Source: Ensifer sp. Root278
GTDB lineage: Bacteria; Pseudomonadota; Alphaproteobacteria; Rhizobiales; Rhizobiaceae
DNA length: 64,000 nt
Assembly (NCBI RefSeq): GCF_001429285.1
Contig: NZ_LMJJ01000003.1
Span: 198,641 to 262,640 of the forward strand
Direction: 5' to 3'
Positions within the stretch are counted from its first letter, which is position 1; the number at the start of each line of letters is the position of its first letter. Below, one piece after another: positions 17,395 to 25,418 of this stretch. A program made the translations under genes and the position numbers. A model generated the notes under the pieces. It was not told the origin of the DNA and searched no databases. It worked only from the letters and a program-made list of their open reading frames with translations.

Positions 17395-17466
17395 GGCTTT
17401 GGAAACAATCCGGCGTGTGGCGGCGTCGTACGCGGCGTTGCCACCCGGTACTTTGCGCGGTCGCGG

Positions 17467-17538
17467 ATTTATGGGTCACTTCCATTAATGCAAGCGAAGC
17501 GCGGCGGCTAATTCGATTGCTTCCACAATGCTAGTCAG
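17467..17538 (+). promoter_or_regulatory. LysR-box promoter element, copy P2
   Basis: This is the second copy of the element found at 14187: 38 of the first 46 bases are identical and the GCTAG box is at the same distance. Its dyad is less perfect (ATTTAT...ATTAAT). It lies 44-115 bases before the MFS transporter start, so that gene is probably controlled by the same LysR regulator. Confidence 0.65.
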
Positions 17539-17581
17539 TTGGGAGGGAGAAAACCACCCGTGAGCTGAAGGGCGAAACATC

Positions 17582-18772
17582 ATGACACAAGTGACATACG
17601 ATAAAACGATAACGAGTCCCGCTGCAGCGTGGGGCGCCGTTGTTTCCATGGCACTGTGCGTCGCGGTGCTGATCGCCTCTGAGTTCATGCCCGTCAGTCT
17701 TTTGACGCCGATCGCAAACGATCTTGCCATGACCGAGGGCCAGGCCGGACAGGCAATCTCTATTTCGGGACTGTTCGCCGTGGTGACAAGCCTGTTCATC
17801 GCAGGCATCACACGCAACATCGATCGCAAGGCCGTCCTGTCCTCGTTGTCGCTTCTCTTGGTCGTTTCGGGGCTCATCGTTACGTTTGCCCCGAACTACA
17901 CACTCCTGATGATCGGCCGCGCCTTGCTCGGTATCGCAATTGGCGGCTTTTGGTCGATGTCTACCGCGATTGTCATGCGCCTTCTGCCGGCGAGCGCTGT
18001 GCCGAAGGGTCTTGCGATCCTGAATGCTGGGAACGCGATTGCGGCGACAATTTCCGCACCGCTGGGCAGCTTTCTGGGCGACTACATTGGTTGGCGTGGG
18101 GCATTCTTTTTTGTGGTACCGCTGGCACTGACTGCGCTTGTCTGGCAATGGCTGAGCATGCCCTCGCTGCCGCCGCGCCAAAGAAGCGCTACCGGCAATG
18201 TTTTCCGACTGCTCAAGCGCAGGCAGGTTGCGATTGGCATGACAGCAATTCTGTTGCTGTTCATGGGCCAATTCGCCCTGTTCACCTATCTAAGACCTTT
18301 CCTCGAGTCCGTCTCAGGCTACTCCGTTTCCGCTTTGTCTCTGGTGCTGTTGTTGATGGGCCTCGCCGGCGTCATCGGGACCTGGAGCATCAGTTCGCTG
18401 CTTGCTACGCGTCTCTATTCGATCGTTATCGGCATTCCCCTTGTCATGGCGGCGATAGCTGTAATGCTCATTGCACTGGGCTCGGAAAAAACCGCAGTCG
18501 CTGCTCTATTAATTGCTTGGGGCTTCTTTGGCACCGCCGCCCCTGTCGGATGGGGAACATGGCTGAGCAGGGTTCTCCACGACGACGCGGAGGCGGGCGG
18601 GGGCCTCCAGGTCGCTGTCATCCAGTTTGCCATTACCGTTGGCGCGGCTGCTGGTGGGATCCTGTTCGACTGGAGCGGATGGTGGAGTTCGTTCACTTTG
18701 GCGGCAGCACTTCTGCTGGGTTCGTCGGTGGCCGCTTGGGCGGCGTGCATTGATTGGGAGCGTTCAAAATGA
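17582..18772 (+). CDS. MFS efflux transporter, DHA1 family, NepI/AraJ-like
   Basis: The 396-residue protein has twelve predicted membrane helices and the DHA1 drug:H+ antiporter pattern. Conserved features are EFMPVSLLTPIANDLAMTEG near residues 36-55, IDRKAVLSSL in the 2-3 loop and GRALLGIAIGGFW in helix 4. The N-terminal half looks most like NepI (purine nucleoside efflux) and related exporters. It has its own promoter element, a near copy of that in front of the hydroxylase operon, so it may export the substrate or product of that enzyme. The substrate is an inference only. Confidence 0.9.
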   Translation: MTQVTYDKTITSPAAAWGAVVSMALCVAVLIASEFMPVSLLTPIANDLAMTEGQAGQAISISGLFAVVTSLFIAGITRNIDRKAVLSSLSLLLVVSGLIVTFAPNYTLLMIGRALLGIAIGGFWSMSTAIVMRLLPASAVPKGLAILNAGNAIAATISAPLGSFLGDYIGWRGAFFFVVPLALTALVWQWLSMPSLPPRQRSATGNVFRLLKRRQVAIGMTAILLLFMGQFALFTYLRPFLESVSGYSVSALSLVLLLMGLAGVIGTWSISSLLATRLYSIVIGIPLVMAAIAVMLIALGSEKTAVAALLIAWGFFGTAAPVGWGTWLSRVLHDDAEAGGGLQVAVIQFAITVGAAAGGILFDWSGWWSSFTLAAALLLGSSVAAWAACIDWERSK

Positions 18773-18863
18773 AACAGGCCCGCGCGCTCACACACCGACT
18801 TTGCTCAGCGGTGGCGTTGACGGCGCGATCCAGCCGCGCCTCGGATGGACTGAGGAGACGAAC

Positions 18864-19211
18864 ATGAAGGTACGCTTCATTTTTGCCGACCACGACGTCA
18901 CGGTGACACTCTACGACAATCAGTCTGCACGTGACTTTGCCTCGATGCTTCCGCTCGATTTGACGTTCTCGGATTTCGGCAATGAGAAAATTGCCTATCT
19001 GCCGCGTAAGCTCAACCTGGAAGCAAGAGGCCCCTTTCCAGACACAGCCCCCGGGGACCTCTGCTACTATATCCCGTGGGGCAATCTCGCCTTCTTCTAC
19101 GGAAATTACGTCTCCACCAGAGATCTCATCCGGCTCGGTCGCGTTGATGGCGGCGTCGAGCCCCTGCTGACGCGCGGCGAATTTCCGCTTCGCATCGAGC
19201 GCTTGTCCTGA
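18864..19211 (+). CDS. Cytoplasmic cyclophilin-like fold protein
   Basis: This 115-residue protein is a paralogue of the exported protein at 10810, sharing RDFxSMLPL, EKIxYLPRKL and a PWGNLxFxY block, but it has no signal peptide. The ATG at 18864 follows TGAGGAG, and the upstream extension of the frame is not needed. It lies between the MFS and alcohol dehydrogenase genes and is probably co-transcribed with them. Family members of this size are widespread next to oxidoreductase genes but their function is not established. Confidence 0.8.
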   Translation: MKVRFIFADHDVTVTLYDNQSARDFASMLPLDLTFSDFGNEKIAYLPRKLNLEARGPFPDTAPGDLCYYIPWGNLAFFYGNYVSTRDLIRLGRVDGGVEPLLTRGEFPLRIERLS

Positions 19212-19233
19212 CACCATCGAAAGGGAGTGAAGC

Positions 19234-20250
19234 ATGCTGGCTACGGTTCTGCACGGCAAAGGCGACATCCGTTGTGAGGAGGTCGCCGAGCCGAAAATCC
19301 TCAAGCCCACCGACGCTATCATCAAGCTGGCGGCGTCCTGTGTTTGTGGTTCCGATCTCTGGCCCTACCGCGGGCTCCAGCCGATGGGCGGGCCGGCTCA
19401 TATGGGTCATGAATATTGCGGCGTGGTCGTCGAAGTCGGCGACGAGGTCAAGACGGTGAAGCCTGGCCAGTTTGTCGTGGGATCATTCTGCATCTCCGAC
19501 AATACATGCCCCCATTGCCGCTTCGGGTTTCCATCCTCCTGCGAACAGCGCGAGTTCATGTCGGGTGCGCAGGCGCCCTATGCCAGAATTCCTCTTGCTG
19601 ACGGCACCCTGGTCGCAACGCCGGAGATGCCGGCCGACGATCTCATTCCGAGCCTTTTAGCCGTTTCGGATGTTCTTGGCACGGGCTGGTATGCAGCAGA
19701 TGCGGCACGAGTCCAGCCGGGTTCGACGGCGGTCGTCGTCGGCGACGGGGCCGTCGGGCTGATGGGTGTGCTTTCCGCCAAGCAGATGGGGGCCGACAAG
19801 ATCATCGCCATGAGCCGCCACAAAGCCCGTCAGGATCTCGCGCTGGAATTCGGCGCCACACATATCGTTTCGGAACGAGGCGACGAAGGTGTGGCCCGGA
19901 TCAAGGAACTGACCGGCGGCGTGGGCGCCGAATCCGTGCTTGAATGCGTAGGAACGCAAGAAGCCATGACGCAGGCGATGAACTGCGCTCGACCCGGGGG
20001 GCACATCGGCTTTGTCGGAGTTCCCCATGGTGTTCAGATCGACGGACAGACCTTGTTCTTTGCCCAGAAGAGTCTGATGGGCGGCCCGGCTCCCGTCCGT
20101 CGCTATCTTCCGTACTTGATGGATTTGGTGCTTAACCGGGAAATAAACCCGGGTAAGGTCTTCGATCTCGAAATTCCCCTCGCTGACGTCGCAGAAGGTT
20201 ACCGTGCGATGGACGAACGCCGCGCGATCAAGGCGTTGTTGCGGGTTTGA
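19234..20250 (+). CDS. Zinc-dependent alcohol dehydrogenase
   Basis: The 338-residue enzyme is a medium-chain NAD(P)-dependent alcohol dehydrogenase. Catalytic zinc ligands are C38 and the H59-E60 pair. The four structural-zinc cysteines C86, C92, C95 and C103 are all present. The Rossmann glycine motif VVGDGAVGL is near residue 170. AAGGGAG precedes the ATG. Next to a molybdenum aldehyde-oxidising enzyme it could supply the aldehyde from an alcohol, giving an alcohol-to-acid route. That is inference from the neighbourhood. Confidence 0.92.
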   Translation: MLATVLHGKGDIRCEEVAEPKILKPTDAIIKLAASCVCGSDLWPYRGLQPMGGPAHMGHEYCGVVVEVGDEVKTVKPGQFVVGSFCISDNTCPHCRFGFPSSCEQREFMSGAQAPYARIPLADGTLVATPEMPADDLIPSLLAVSDVLGTGWYAADAARVQPGSTAVVVGDGAVGLMGVLSAKQMGADKIIAMSRHKARQDLALEFGATHIVSERGDEGVARIKELTGGVGAESVLECVGTQEAMTQAMNCARPGGHIGFVGVPHGVQIDGQTLFFAQKSLMGGPAPVRRYLPYLMDLVLNREINPGKVFDLEIPLADVAEGYRAMDERRAIKALLRV

Positions 20251-20295
20251 GACTGAGACAAGCTGCCGGGGAGGGTAATCCCACCTGAATCGCCG

Positions 20296-20326
20296 TTGCC
20301 GCGCAGTTGAAGACACCGCGCGGCAA
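20296..20326 (+). terminator. Strong hairpin between alcohol dehydrogenase and xdhC
   Basis: TTGCCGCGC (20296-20304) pairs perfectly with 20318-20326 across a 13-base loop. There is no T tract, so it may stabilise or attenuate rather than fully terminate. It covers the earliest possible xdhC start (TTG 20307), which argues for the later ATG. Confidence 0.5.
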
Positions 20327-20387
20327 GCGGGGAGCCTCCATTCTTGCCGTTAAAGCTGGCGCCGAGGAGGCGGCGCCGGTCGACCGT

Positions 20388-21323
20388 ATGGATCTGATGA
20401 ACGATATCTCACTTCACGCGCTGCCAACACCTGTCAGAGCGCTTCTCACGGATGAACCGATTGAACTCCTCACGTTCGCCGCTGACGCCTTCAAGGCAGG
20501 ACAGGTTGCGATAGCAACACTCGTCGAGATTCGCGGCGGCGCGGCTCGTGCACTCGGCTCTCAGGTGATCATCCTAAGCGACGGTCGCTTTGCGGGGTAC
20601 GTTTCCGGTGGATGTGTCGAAGCTGCGGTCGCCGCTGAAGCACTTCTTGCCATGGTAGACGGATGCGACCGTACCGTGTCGTTCGGTGATGGATCCCCGT
20701 TCCTCGACGTTGTGCTTCCTTGCGGAGGCGGGATCACGGTCGCAATCCATGTCTTGCGACGCGTCGAAGAAATCGAAAAAGCCCTCACATACCTGAAGCA
20801 ACGCCAAGCCATCGGTCTCCGGTACTGGCCAGAGCGACAGTCGCTGGTGCTGGCCAGCCCGGCGGACCGCGCCAGATGGGTAGGCGGCAGTTTTTTGACC
20901 GTCTATCGTCCCAGCATAAAAGTGATCATCTCAGGGCAGACGATCGAAGTGCGAAGCGTTGCACGCCTCGCCGAATGTTCGGGATTTGAGGTAACTGTCT
21001 TGGCTCCAGACAGAGGATCGAGTTTGATCCGAGAGATCGTTGACCCCTTTTCGGCCGTCCTGCTTCTGCATCATGACTTGGAGCAGGAAATTCCGGTGCT
21101 TGAAGCGGCGCTGCAAACCTCATGCTTTTACCTTGGCGCTCTGGGGAGCAGGCGGACGCACCGACAGCGTCTCGACCGATTGTTGAGACTGGGGCACAGC
21201 GAAATCGAACTGGCACGTATCAAGGCGCCGATCGGCCTGTTCGGCCCTGCGCGAGACTCTGCGTCGCTGGCACTTTCGGTCCTTGCGGATGTTGCCGCGT
21301 CCCGCTTGTGGGCATTTGGATGA
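20388..21323 (+). CDS. xdhC: XdhC/CoxI-family molybdenum cofactor insertion factor
   Basis: The product (311 residues from this start) belongs to the XdhC/CoxI family, which binds and helps sulfurate and insert molybdenum cofactor into xanthine-oxidase-type enzymes. The N-terminal domain has GRFAGYVSGGCVEAAV, and the C-terminal Rossmann domain has YLGALGSRRTHRQRL. Its likely client is the hydroxylase encoded at 14317-17023, since no other molybdenum enzyme is visible. A start at 20397 is also possible. The stop is followed immediately by a 5'-truncated IS1595 transposase in the same frame, so the last few codons may have been changed by that junction. Confidence 0.88.
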   Translation: MDLMNDISLHALPTPVRALLTDEPIELLTFAADAFKAGQVAIATLVEIRGGAARALGSQVIILSDGRFAGYVSGGCVEAAVAAEALLAMVDGCDRTVSFGDGSPFLDVVLPCGGGITVAIHVLRRVEEIEKALTYLKQRQAIGLRYWPERQSLVLASPADRARWVGGSFLTVYRPSIKVIISGQTIEVRSVARLAECSGFEVTVLAPDRGSSLIREIVDPFSAVLLLHHDLEQEIPVLEAALQTSCFYLGALGSRRTHRQRLDRLLRLGHSEIELARIKAPIGLFGPARDSASLALSVLADVAASRLWAFG

Positions 21324-22136
21324 TACTGGGAGTGCCCCGCCTGTGGTTACAAGCGCTCGATCGCGATCGCCGGGCGCGATATGGGCAAGCGGCGTGCGCG
21401 TCCGGGTCTCTATCAATGCTCCAGCGGCGATTGTCGCTTCCAGTTTACGGTGACGACACACACGCCGCTGCATTCCACAAAGCTTCCCCTGAGTGTCTGG
21501 CTGAGGGGCATGTGGCTGATGCTGCAGTCGGATAAAGGTTTGTCCTCGGTGCGCCTGGCCGAGGCTCTGGGCGTGAGCCAACCGACGGCCTGGCGGATGG
21601 GACACGCGCTGCGTCTCATGGCGGCGCGCGAACACATGCTCGATGGCACGGTGGAGATCGACCATTTTTATCTCGGTGGACGAGCAAGAATAAATCCGGA
21701 CGATCCACCACCTGGACGAGGCCGAAAAGGTCTACCGAATACCCAGAAGACGCCGGTCATGGCGATCGTGCAGCGGCCAGATGACGTCACACCCGGCACT
21801 CCGGCCGGTGACGCGCGTGCTGCGGTGGTGACGGGTCTTTCGCTCCGTGCAGCGGCGCGCGCCGCCGAAGCGCAGATCGACCCCGACGCCTATTTGATGA
21901 GCGATGAGGCGACAGCGTTCATAGCCCTTGGCGAGAACTATGCCAGGCATGACACTGTGAAGCATTCCAGCCGCGAATACGTTCGTGACGCCGTTCATGT
22001 CAATTCGGTCGAAGGTTTCAATGCCCGCATCCGCCGCACCATTGCCGGTGTCTTTCATCATATCAGCCCGCAGCACGCCGACCTGTATTTCCACGAGATC
22101 GGTTTCCGCTGGTCACAGCGCATTGTGACGGGCTAG
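21324..22136 (+). pseudogene. IS1595-family (ISXO2-like) transposase, 5'-truncated
   Basis: From 21324 the frame reads WECPACGYKRS, the zinc-finger start of ISXO2-type transposases, but the usual first twenty or so residues and a start codon are missing. The sequence directly abuts the xdhC stop. The remainder is well preserved, with DDE-type catalytic residues in VEIDHFYLGG, YLMSDEATAF and NSVEGFNARI. An ATG at 21381 could start a shorter protein. I could not find the left end of the element, so this is a remnant that is probably not mobile. Confidence 0.8.
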
Positions 22137-22191
22137 GCTGTTCGGAAAACCCGAAATGGCAGGGAACGGATGAAAACCCTGTGGTCGCGAG

Positions 22192-23083
22192 GGCTCTGTT
22201 GCAAACTCCCATTTTGGTTATGTTGGCCGTTGGTCGGGACGTCGATTACCTGGCAGCCTCGCGGCTTTCGAAATTCTGAGCGAGCAGTGCTACAGCCTCC
22301 GTCAGCGCACTCGGTCCGACGCCGAAAGCGCGTTCAACGATGCGTGCTTCTCCACGGACGTCACCCGTCAGGTTGAAGATCGCGGCCTGTCCTTTGCGCA
22401 AAGCGCGCATGACCTCGAAACCTTTGATCGTCGCATAGGCCGTTTTCAGCGTCTTGAATCCTCTCACCGGTTTGATCAGTTGCTTCAGCTTGCCGTGATC
22501 GGCCTCAACGACGTTGTTCAGATATTTGACCTGCCGGTGCACAAGGCCTCCGGGACATTTGCCTTCGGCCTTCAATTGGGCAATGGCAATGCCATAAGTC
22601 GGAGCCTTGTCGGTGTTGATGACGGTTGGCTGTTCCCAGTCCTTCAGGCGATTCAACGCCTTGCCGAGAAAGCGCTTGGCGGCTTTGGCATTGCGAGTCG
22701 GGGACAGATAGAAATCGATCGTGTTGCCGAATTTGTCGACGGCCCGGTAAAGGTAGGTCCATTGTCCCCGGACTTTCACATAGGTTTCGTCTACGCGCCA
22801 GCTCGTTGACCGCGGCCGGCGCCAGTGCCAGCGCAGCCGCTTTTCAATCTCCGGCGCATATCTCTGGACCCAACGATAGATCGTGGAATGGTCGACGGGC
22901 ACACCTCGTTCTCCCATCATATGCTCAAGGTCGCGGTAGCTCACCCCATACCGACAATACCATCGCACCGCCCACAAAATCACTTCACCCTGAAAATGGC
23001 GCCACTTGAAATCGCTCATCAATAGTCTCGCTGCAAATCTTCGGCGTTCGTTCGGACATCAACGGGATTTTTGCAACAGAGCC
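22192..23083 (-). mobile_element. IS6-family insertion sequence, complete with terminal inverted repeats
   Basis: The element is 892 bases long and bounded by perfect 14-base inverted repeats, GGCTCTGTTGCAAA at 22192-22205 and its complement at 23070-23083, close to the IS26 ends. It carries one transposase gene. The 8 bases on the left (GTCGCGAG) and right (CGGCTGCC) do not match, so there is no target duplication, which points to a cointegrate, deletion or recombination event after insertion. It cuts the 2'-5' RNA ligase gene on its right. Confidence 0.92.
22246..23019 (-). CDS. IS6-family DDE transposase
   Basis: The 257-residue transposase has the IS6/IS26 pattern: an N-terminal helix-turn-helix (YGVSYRDLEHMMGERG, VDHSTIYRWVQRY) and a DDE catalytic core with WRVDETYVKVRG, VINTDKAPTYG and NNVVEADHGKLK. 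It fills most of the element at 22192-23083 and looks intact, so the element may still be active. The ATG at 23019 is used because a second methionine one codon upstream adds nothing. Confidence 0.95.
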   Translation of the reverse strand: MSDFKWRHFQGEVILWAVRWYCRYGVSYRDLEHMMGERGVPVDHSTIYRWVQRYAPEIEKRLRWHWRRPRSTSWRVDETYVKVRGQWTYLYRAVDKFGNTIDFYLSPTRNAKAAKRFLGKALNRLKDWEQPTVINTDKAPTYGIAIAQLKAEGKCPGGLVHRQVKYLNNVVEADHGKLKQLIKPVRGFKTLKTAYATIKGFEVMRALRKGQAAIFNLTGDVRGEARIVERAFGVGPSALTEAVALLAQNFESREAAR

Positions 23084-23431
23084 CGGCTGCCACCCCTGCA
23101 TGTCCTGGCCACCCAACCATGGCATGAAAGCGGTTCTTAACTCTGCATAGAGCTGCTCAAGTGCAAGACTTCTTATCGTGAACGCGACACCCGCGCCGAG
23201 ATGGCGAACACTGGCTACCTCCGCGCGAATCTGGCCACGCTTGGTGGCAGCAGACTGCAATTCTCCGACGATCCGCTCGAGGTGTTCACCCGGTAGCCGC
23301 TGAAACATCGTCAGGTGAGCTCGAAGGAAGTTTCGATCCGACGGAAAATGCGCCTTTCGAAGGCGATCGAACGGTTCAAGGTCTGTCTCCGCGATCCGGG
23401 CGGTGAGGATGAGCGGTTTGCGGGTCTTCAA
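23084..23431 (-). pseudogene. 2'-5' RNA ligase/phosphoesterase family gene, 3' end removed by IS6
   Basis: The remaining N-terminal part (about 116 residues) looks like a 2H phosphoesterase of the 2'-5' RNA ligase family, with FPSDRNFLRAHLTMFQRLPGE containing the first HxTx motif (H-L-T-M). The frame runs into the IS6 end at 23083, where the last 33 codons come from the insertion sequence. The second HxTx motif expected in the C-terminal half is lost. The gene was probably functional before the insertion. Confidence 0.75.
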
Positions 23432-23469
23432 GCCAAAGTCCTGTCGATGCTGGGTGGGGGCAATGTGCC

Positions 23470-23628
23470 TTACGACGGCAGATGTGCAAGCGCAGGCTGC
23501 GTGTTCTTCACGAGACGCCGGCTAAGATCCGGTTCGCCGTCGTCCCACCAGATAGGGCCATCTTCACCAAGCGCCACCTTGGCATCGCCCACCCTCCGGC
23601 GCGTGCGCGACGCGTCGGTCGCTTTCAT
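23470..23628 (-). CDS. Small conserved hypothetical protein (52 residues)
   Basis: This short gene was found by reading the minus strand by eye. It encodes a basic N-terminus followed by VALGEDGPIWWDDGEPDLSR and KNTQPALAHL, a pattern I recognise from small uncharacterised rhizobial proteins. The ATG overlaps the stop of the exonuclease gene by four bases (ATGA), so it is almost certainly translated by coupling. The two-tryptophan acidic block is its most distinctive feature. No function is known to me. Confidence 0.6.
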   Translation of the reverse strand: MKATDASRTRRRVGDAKVALGEDGPIWWDDGEPDLSRRLVKNTQPALAHLPS

Positions 23629-24374
23629 AGCAAGGTTCGCTGCACTGGCTCGATAACAGCGGGAGGCTCGAGTTCACCCCGCCTTGCCAACTCGGTCTGG
23701 GCGCTGAAACGGATATCGCTATCTCTATCGTGAAGAAATTCCGTGAGCGTCTCGGTGCTAAGACGATCCCAACCCTTCCCGCGATCTGGCCCGGACGGCA
23801 CGCGCGGCAGGAGCCCCGGCTCGGCGCTCCACGCCAGCAACTGATCGAGCGATGTCGCGTTCAACAGGTCGCGCAGATGATGAGCCGTGACATAGGCATC
23901 CGGCATGCCTCGATGGGCCGGCAGTCCTATCTCGTGAACGAGACCTTCCGGCATACGCTGGTAGCGGAGCATCTGATTGGAAAACCGCGGGAGCTCGGGC
24001 CAAACCCGTAGGGCGCACTTCCAGGTACAAATCCAGGGTGAGCCGCCGGTCAGGCGAGTGGTGCAGTACCGCTGCTCGAAGGCCGCACGATGTGCAGCAA
24101 GAGCGTCGATCCTGCCGGGCGGACGCAACACTCCTGGCGCGACATCTTTCCAGTAGGGCGCGCCGGCGACTTGTTCGTCGAGAATGTGATGGATGGCCAT
24201 CGTGTCGGGCGAAATCGGCCGTCCTGGATTGACCATCAGTGCGCCACGTTCATCGTTGACGGCCCAACGTCCATGGTCTTCAAGGACCACATCCTGCCAC
24301 CCGATCTCACAAACGTCGTTCGGTCCATTGCCGGCCGTTTCCAGATCGATGACGCGAACGCGGGATGTCGACAC
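23625..24374 (-). CDS. DnaQ-like DEDDh 3'-5' exonuclease
   Basis: The 249-residue protein carries an N-terminal DEDD exonuclease domain. Exo I is D10-L-E12 (VIDLETAG), Exo III is an H-x4-D motif (HRGMPDA), and the Exo II segment is AAHRAAFEQRY, in which Glu occupies the place of the usual Asp. The C-terminal 80 residues (WSAEPGLLPRVPSG, DRLSTETLTEFLHDRD) form a separate small domain resembling those of ExoX-like proteins. It probably degrades single-stranded DNA ends. It is coupled to the 52-residue gene at 23470 and adjoins the broken RNA ligase gene. Confidence 0.8.
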   Translation of the reverse strand: MSTSRVRVIDLETAGNGPNDVCEIGWQDVVLEDHGRWAVNDERGALMVNPGRPISPDTMAIHHILDEQVAGAPYWKDVAPGVLRPPGRIDALAAHRAAFEQRYCTTRLTGGSPWICTWKCALRVWPELPRFSNQMLRYQRMPEGLVHEIGLPAHRGMPDAYVTAHHLRDLLNATSLDQLLAWSAEPGLLPRVPSGPDRGKGWDRLSTETLTEFLHDRDSDIRFSAQTELARRGELEPPAVIEPVQRTLL

Positions 24375-24509
24375 TGCTTTCTCTCGTCCTAGTGCGGTCG
24401 CCCGGTTTCTAGTGCGAGCCGGCCGCCACGGGTTTCTCTCCGCCTGCTCATCGTGGGTTTTGTTTCGACCCTTGAGGCCGATTCCGGTGATCGAGACAGT
24501 GGGATCTAA

Positions 24510-24881
24510 CTATCTAGTGCAGCAAGGTATCGCCCGCCACTTCGAATGACGAGCGTTGAGCAAAGTCGAATTGCCGTCCACCACGAGCCACAGCGCGTTG
24601 TCCAAGGAGTGAACCGTCAGGGGTTTGCGTTTCTCCTGATTGCCTTTCACCGCGGCCAACATATGGCGGTTGGCATTGACGATGCCTCTTTCGCGCGCAC
24701 GCGCGTTGACCAACTGCTTCAGCGGAATAAGGAGGTGTGGTTCGCCAAGATCGAAGTAAAGCGAAGGATCATCAGGAAGCCGTGCGAGCGTGGCGGCGAT
24801 ATCCTGATTCAACTCAATCTCCACAACAGCCCCATCGGGCCGGAGAGTGAAATACTTGAGCGACATTTCGTCAGTTTTCAT
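24510..24881 (-). CDS. Hypothetical protein with a VVDGN motif
   Basis: The 123-residue protein is not one I can assign. Its N-terminal part (YFTLRPDGAVVEIELNQDIAATLARLP) looks like an alternating beta-strand domain. The C-terminal half has ALWLVVDGNSTLLNARHSKW, faintly recalling the DGN motif of ParB-like folds, but the rest of that fold is not evident. It has typical coding composition. About 135 bases without a gene separate it from the exonuclease gene. Confidence 0.55.
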   Translation of the reverse strand: MKTDEMSLKYFTLRPDGAVVEIELNQDIAATLARLPDDPSLYFDLGEPHLLIPLKQLVNARARERGIVNANRHMLAAVKGNQEKRKPLTVHSLDNALWLVVDGNSTLLNARHSKWRAIPCCTR

Positions 24882-25010
24882 TGCGTACCTCTGGCAGGCT
24901 CGTGATGCTTGGCGCTACAGCGAAGGGTACTCGCTTGCGATGGGTTTGAACGGATTGAACCGCGGGATGCCAATTGGCATAGGCGCCGCGCTACATTTGT
25001 TGCTCCGCGC

Positions 25011-25418
25011 CTATGTACGCACGCGCTGTCGGGCGCTGCGGTAGATCAGATCCGACGATTGCGGTGGTTGGTTAGAGGCTGAACTCAACGCCGCACCCAT
25101 GCTTTTTGCCTGCTGCTCGGTCAATCTAAACTGCAGTGACGACACATCCGTTCGCCCCGGGTCAACACTGAATTCGATCCTCAAGACGATGTCACCACTC
25201 CCGTCTGCGGTGACGGCTTCGGCCTTCCAATCGATGACGGTTGATGCTCGAAGATTTCCCCGTGCGTCTTTGCTCCAATCATTCATGTGCAAGCTGACCC
25301 CCTTTAGCGCGAAAGTTGGCAGACCCCCGGAGCGCGCAGCTTTCGTTCCCGTCCCCGACCGCGCTACGTAAATTGGTTCATACCAATTCAGGGTAATGGT
25401 TAATTGTTTGCTTGGCAT
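25011..25418 (-). CDS. Hypothetical protein
   Basis: This 135-residue reading frame starts MPSKQLTITLNWYEPIYV and is rich in beta-strand-like segments (STVIDWKAEAVTADGSGDIVLRIEFSVDP). I do not recognise a family. Its ATG overlaps the stop of the upstream frame by one base (TAATG), which supports both as real genes read in sequence. There is no signal peptide or membrane segment. Confidence 0.5.
   Translation of the reverse strand: MPSKQLTITLNWYEPIYVARSGTGTKAARSGGLPTFALKGVSLHMNDWSKDARGNLRASTVIDWKAEAVTADGSGDIVLRIEFSVDPGRTDVSSLQFRLTEQQAKSMGAALSSASNQPPQSSDLIYRSARQRVRT

Noticed and set aside
22192..23083. IS6 element as the border of a composite transposon.
   Set aside because: Only one copy with these ends is in the window and it lacks a target duplication, so a composite structure cannot be supported here.
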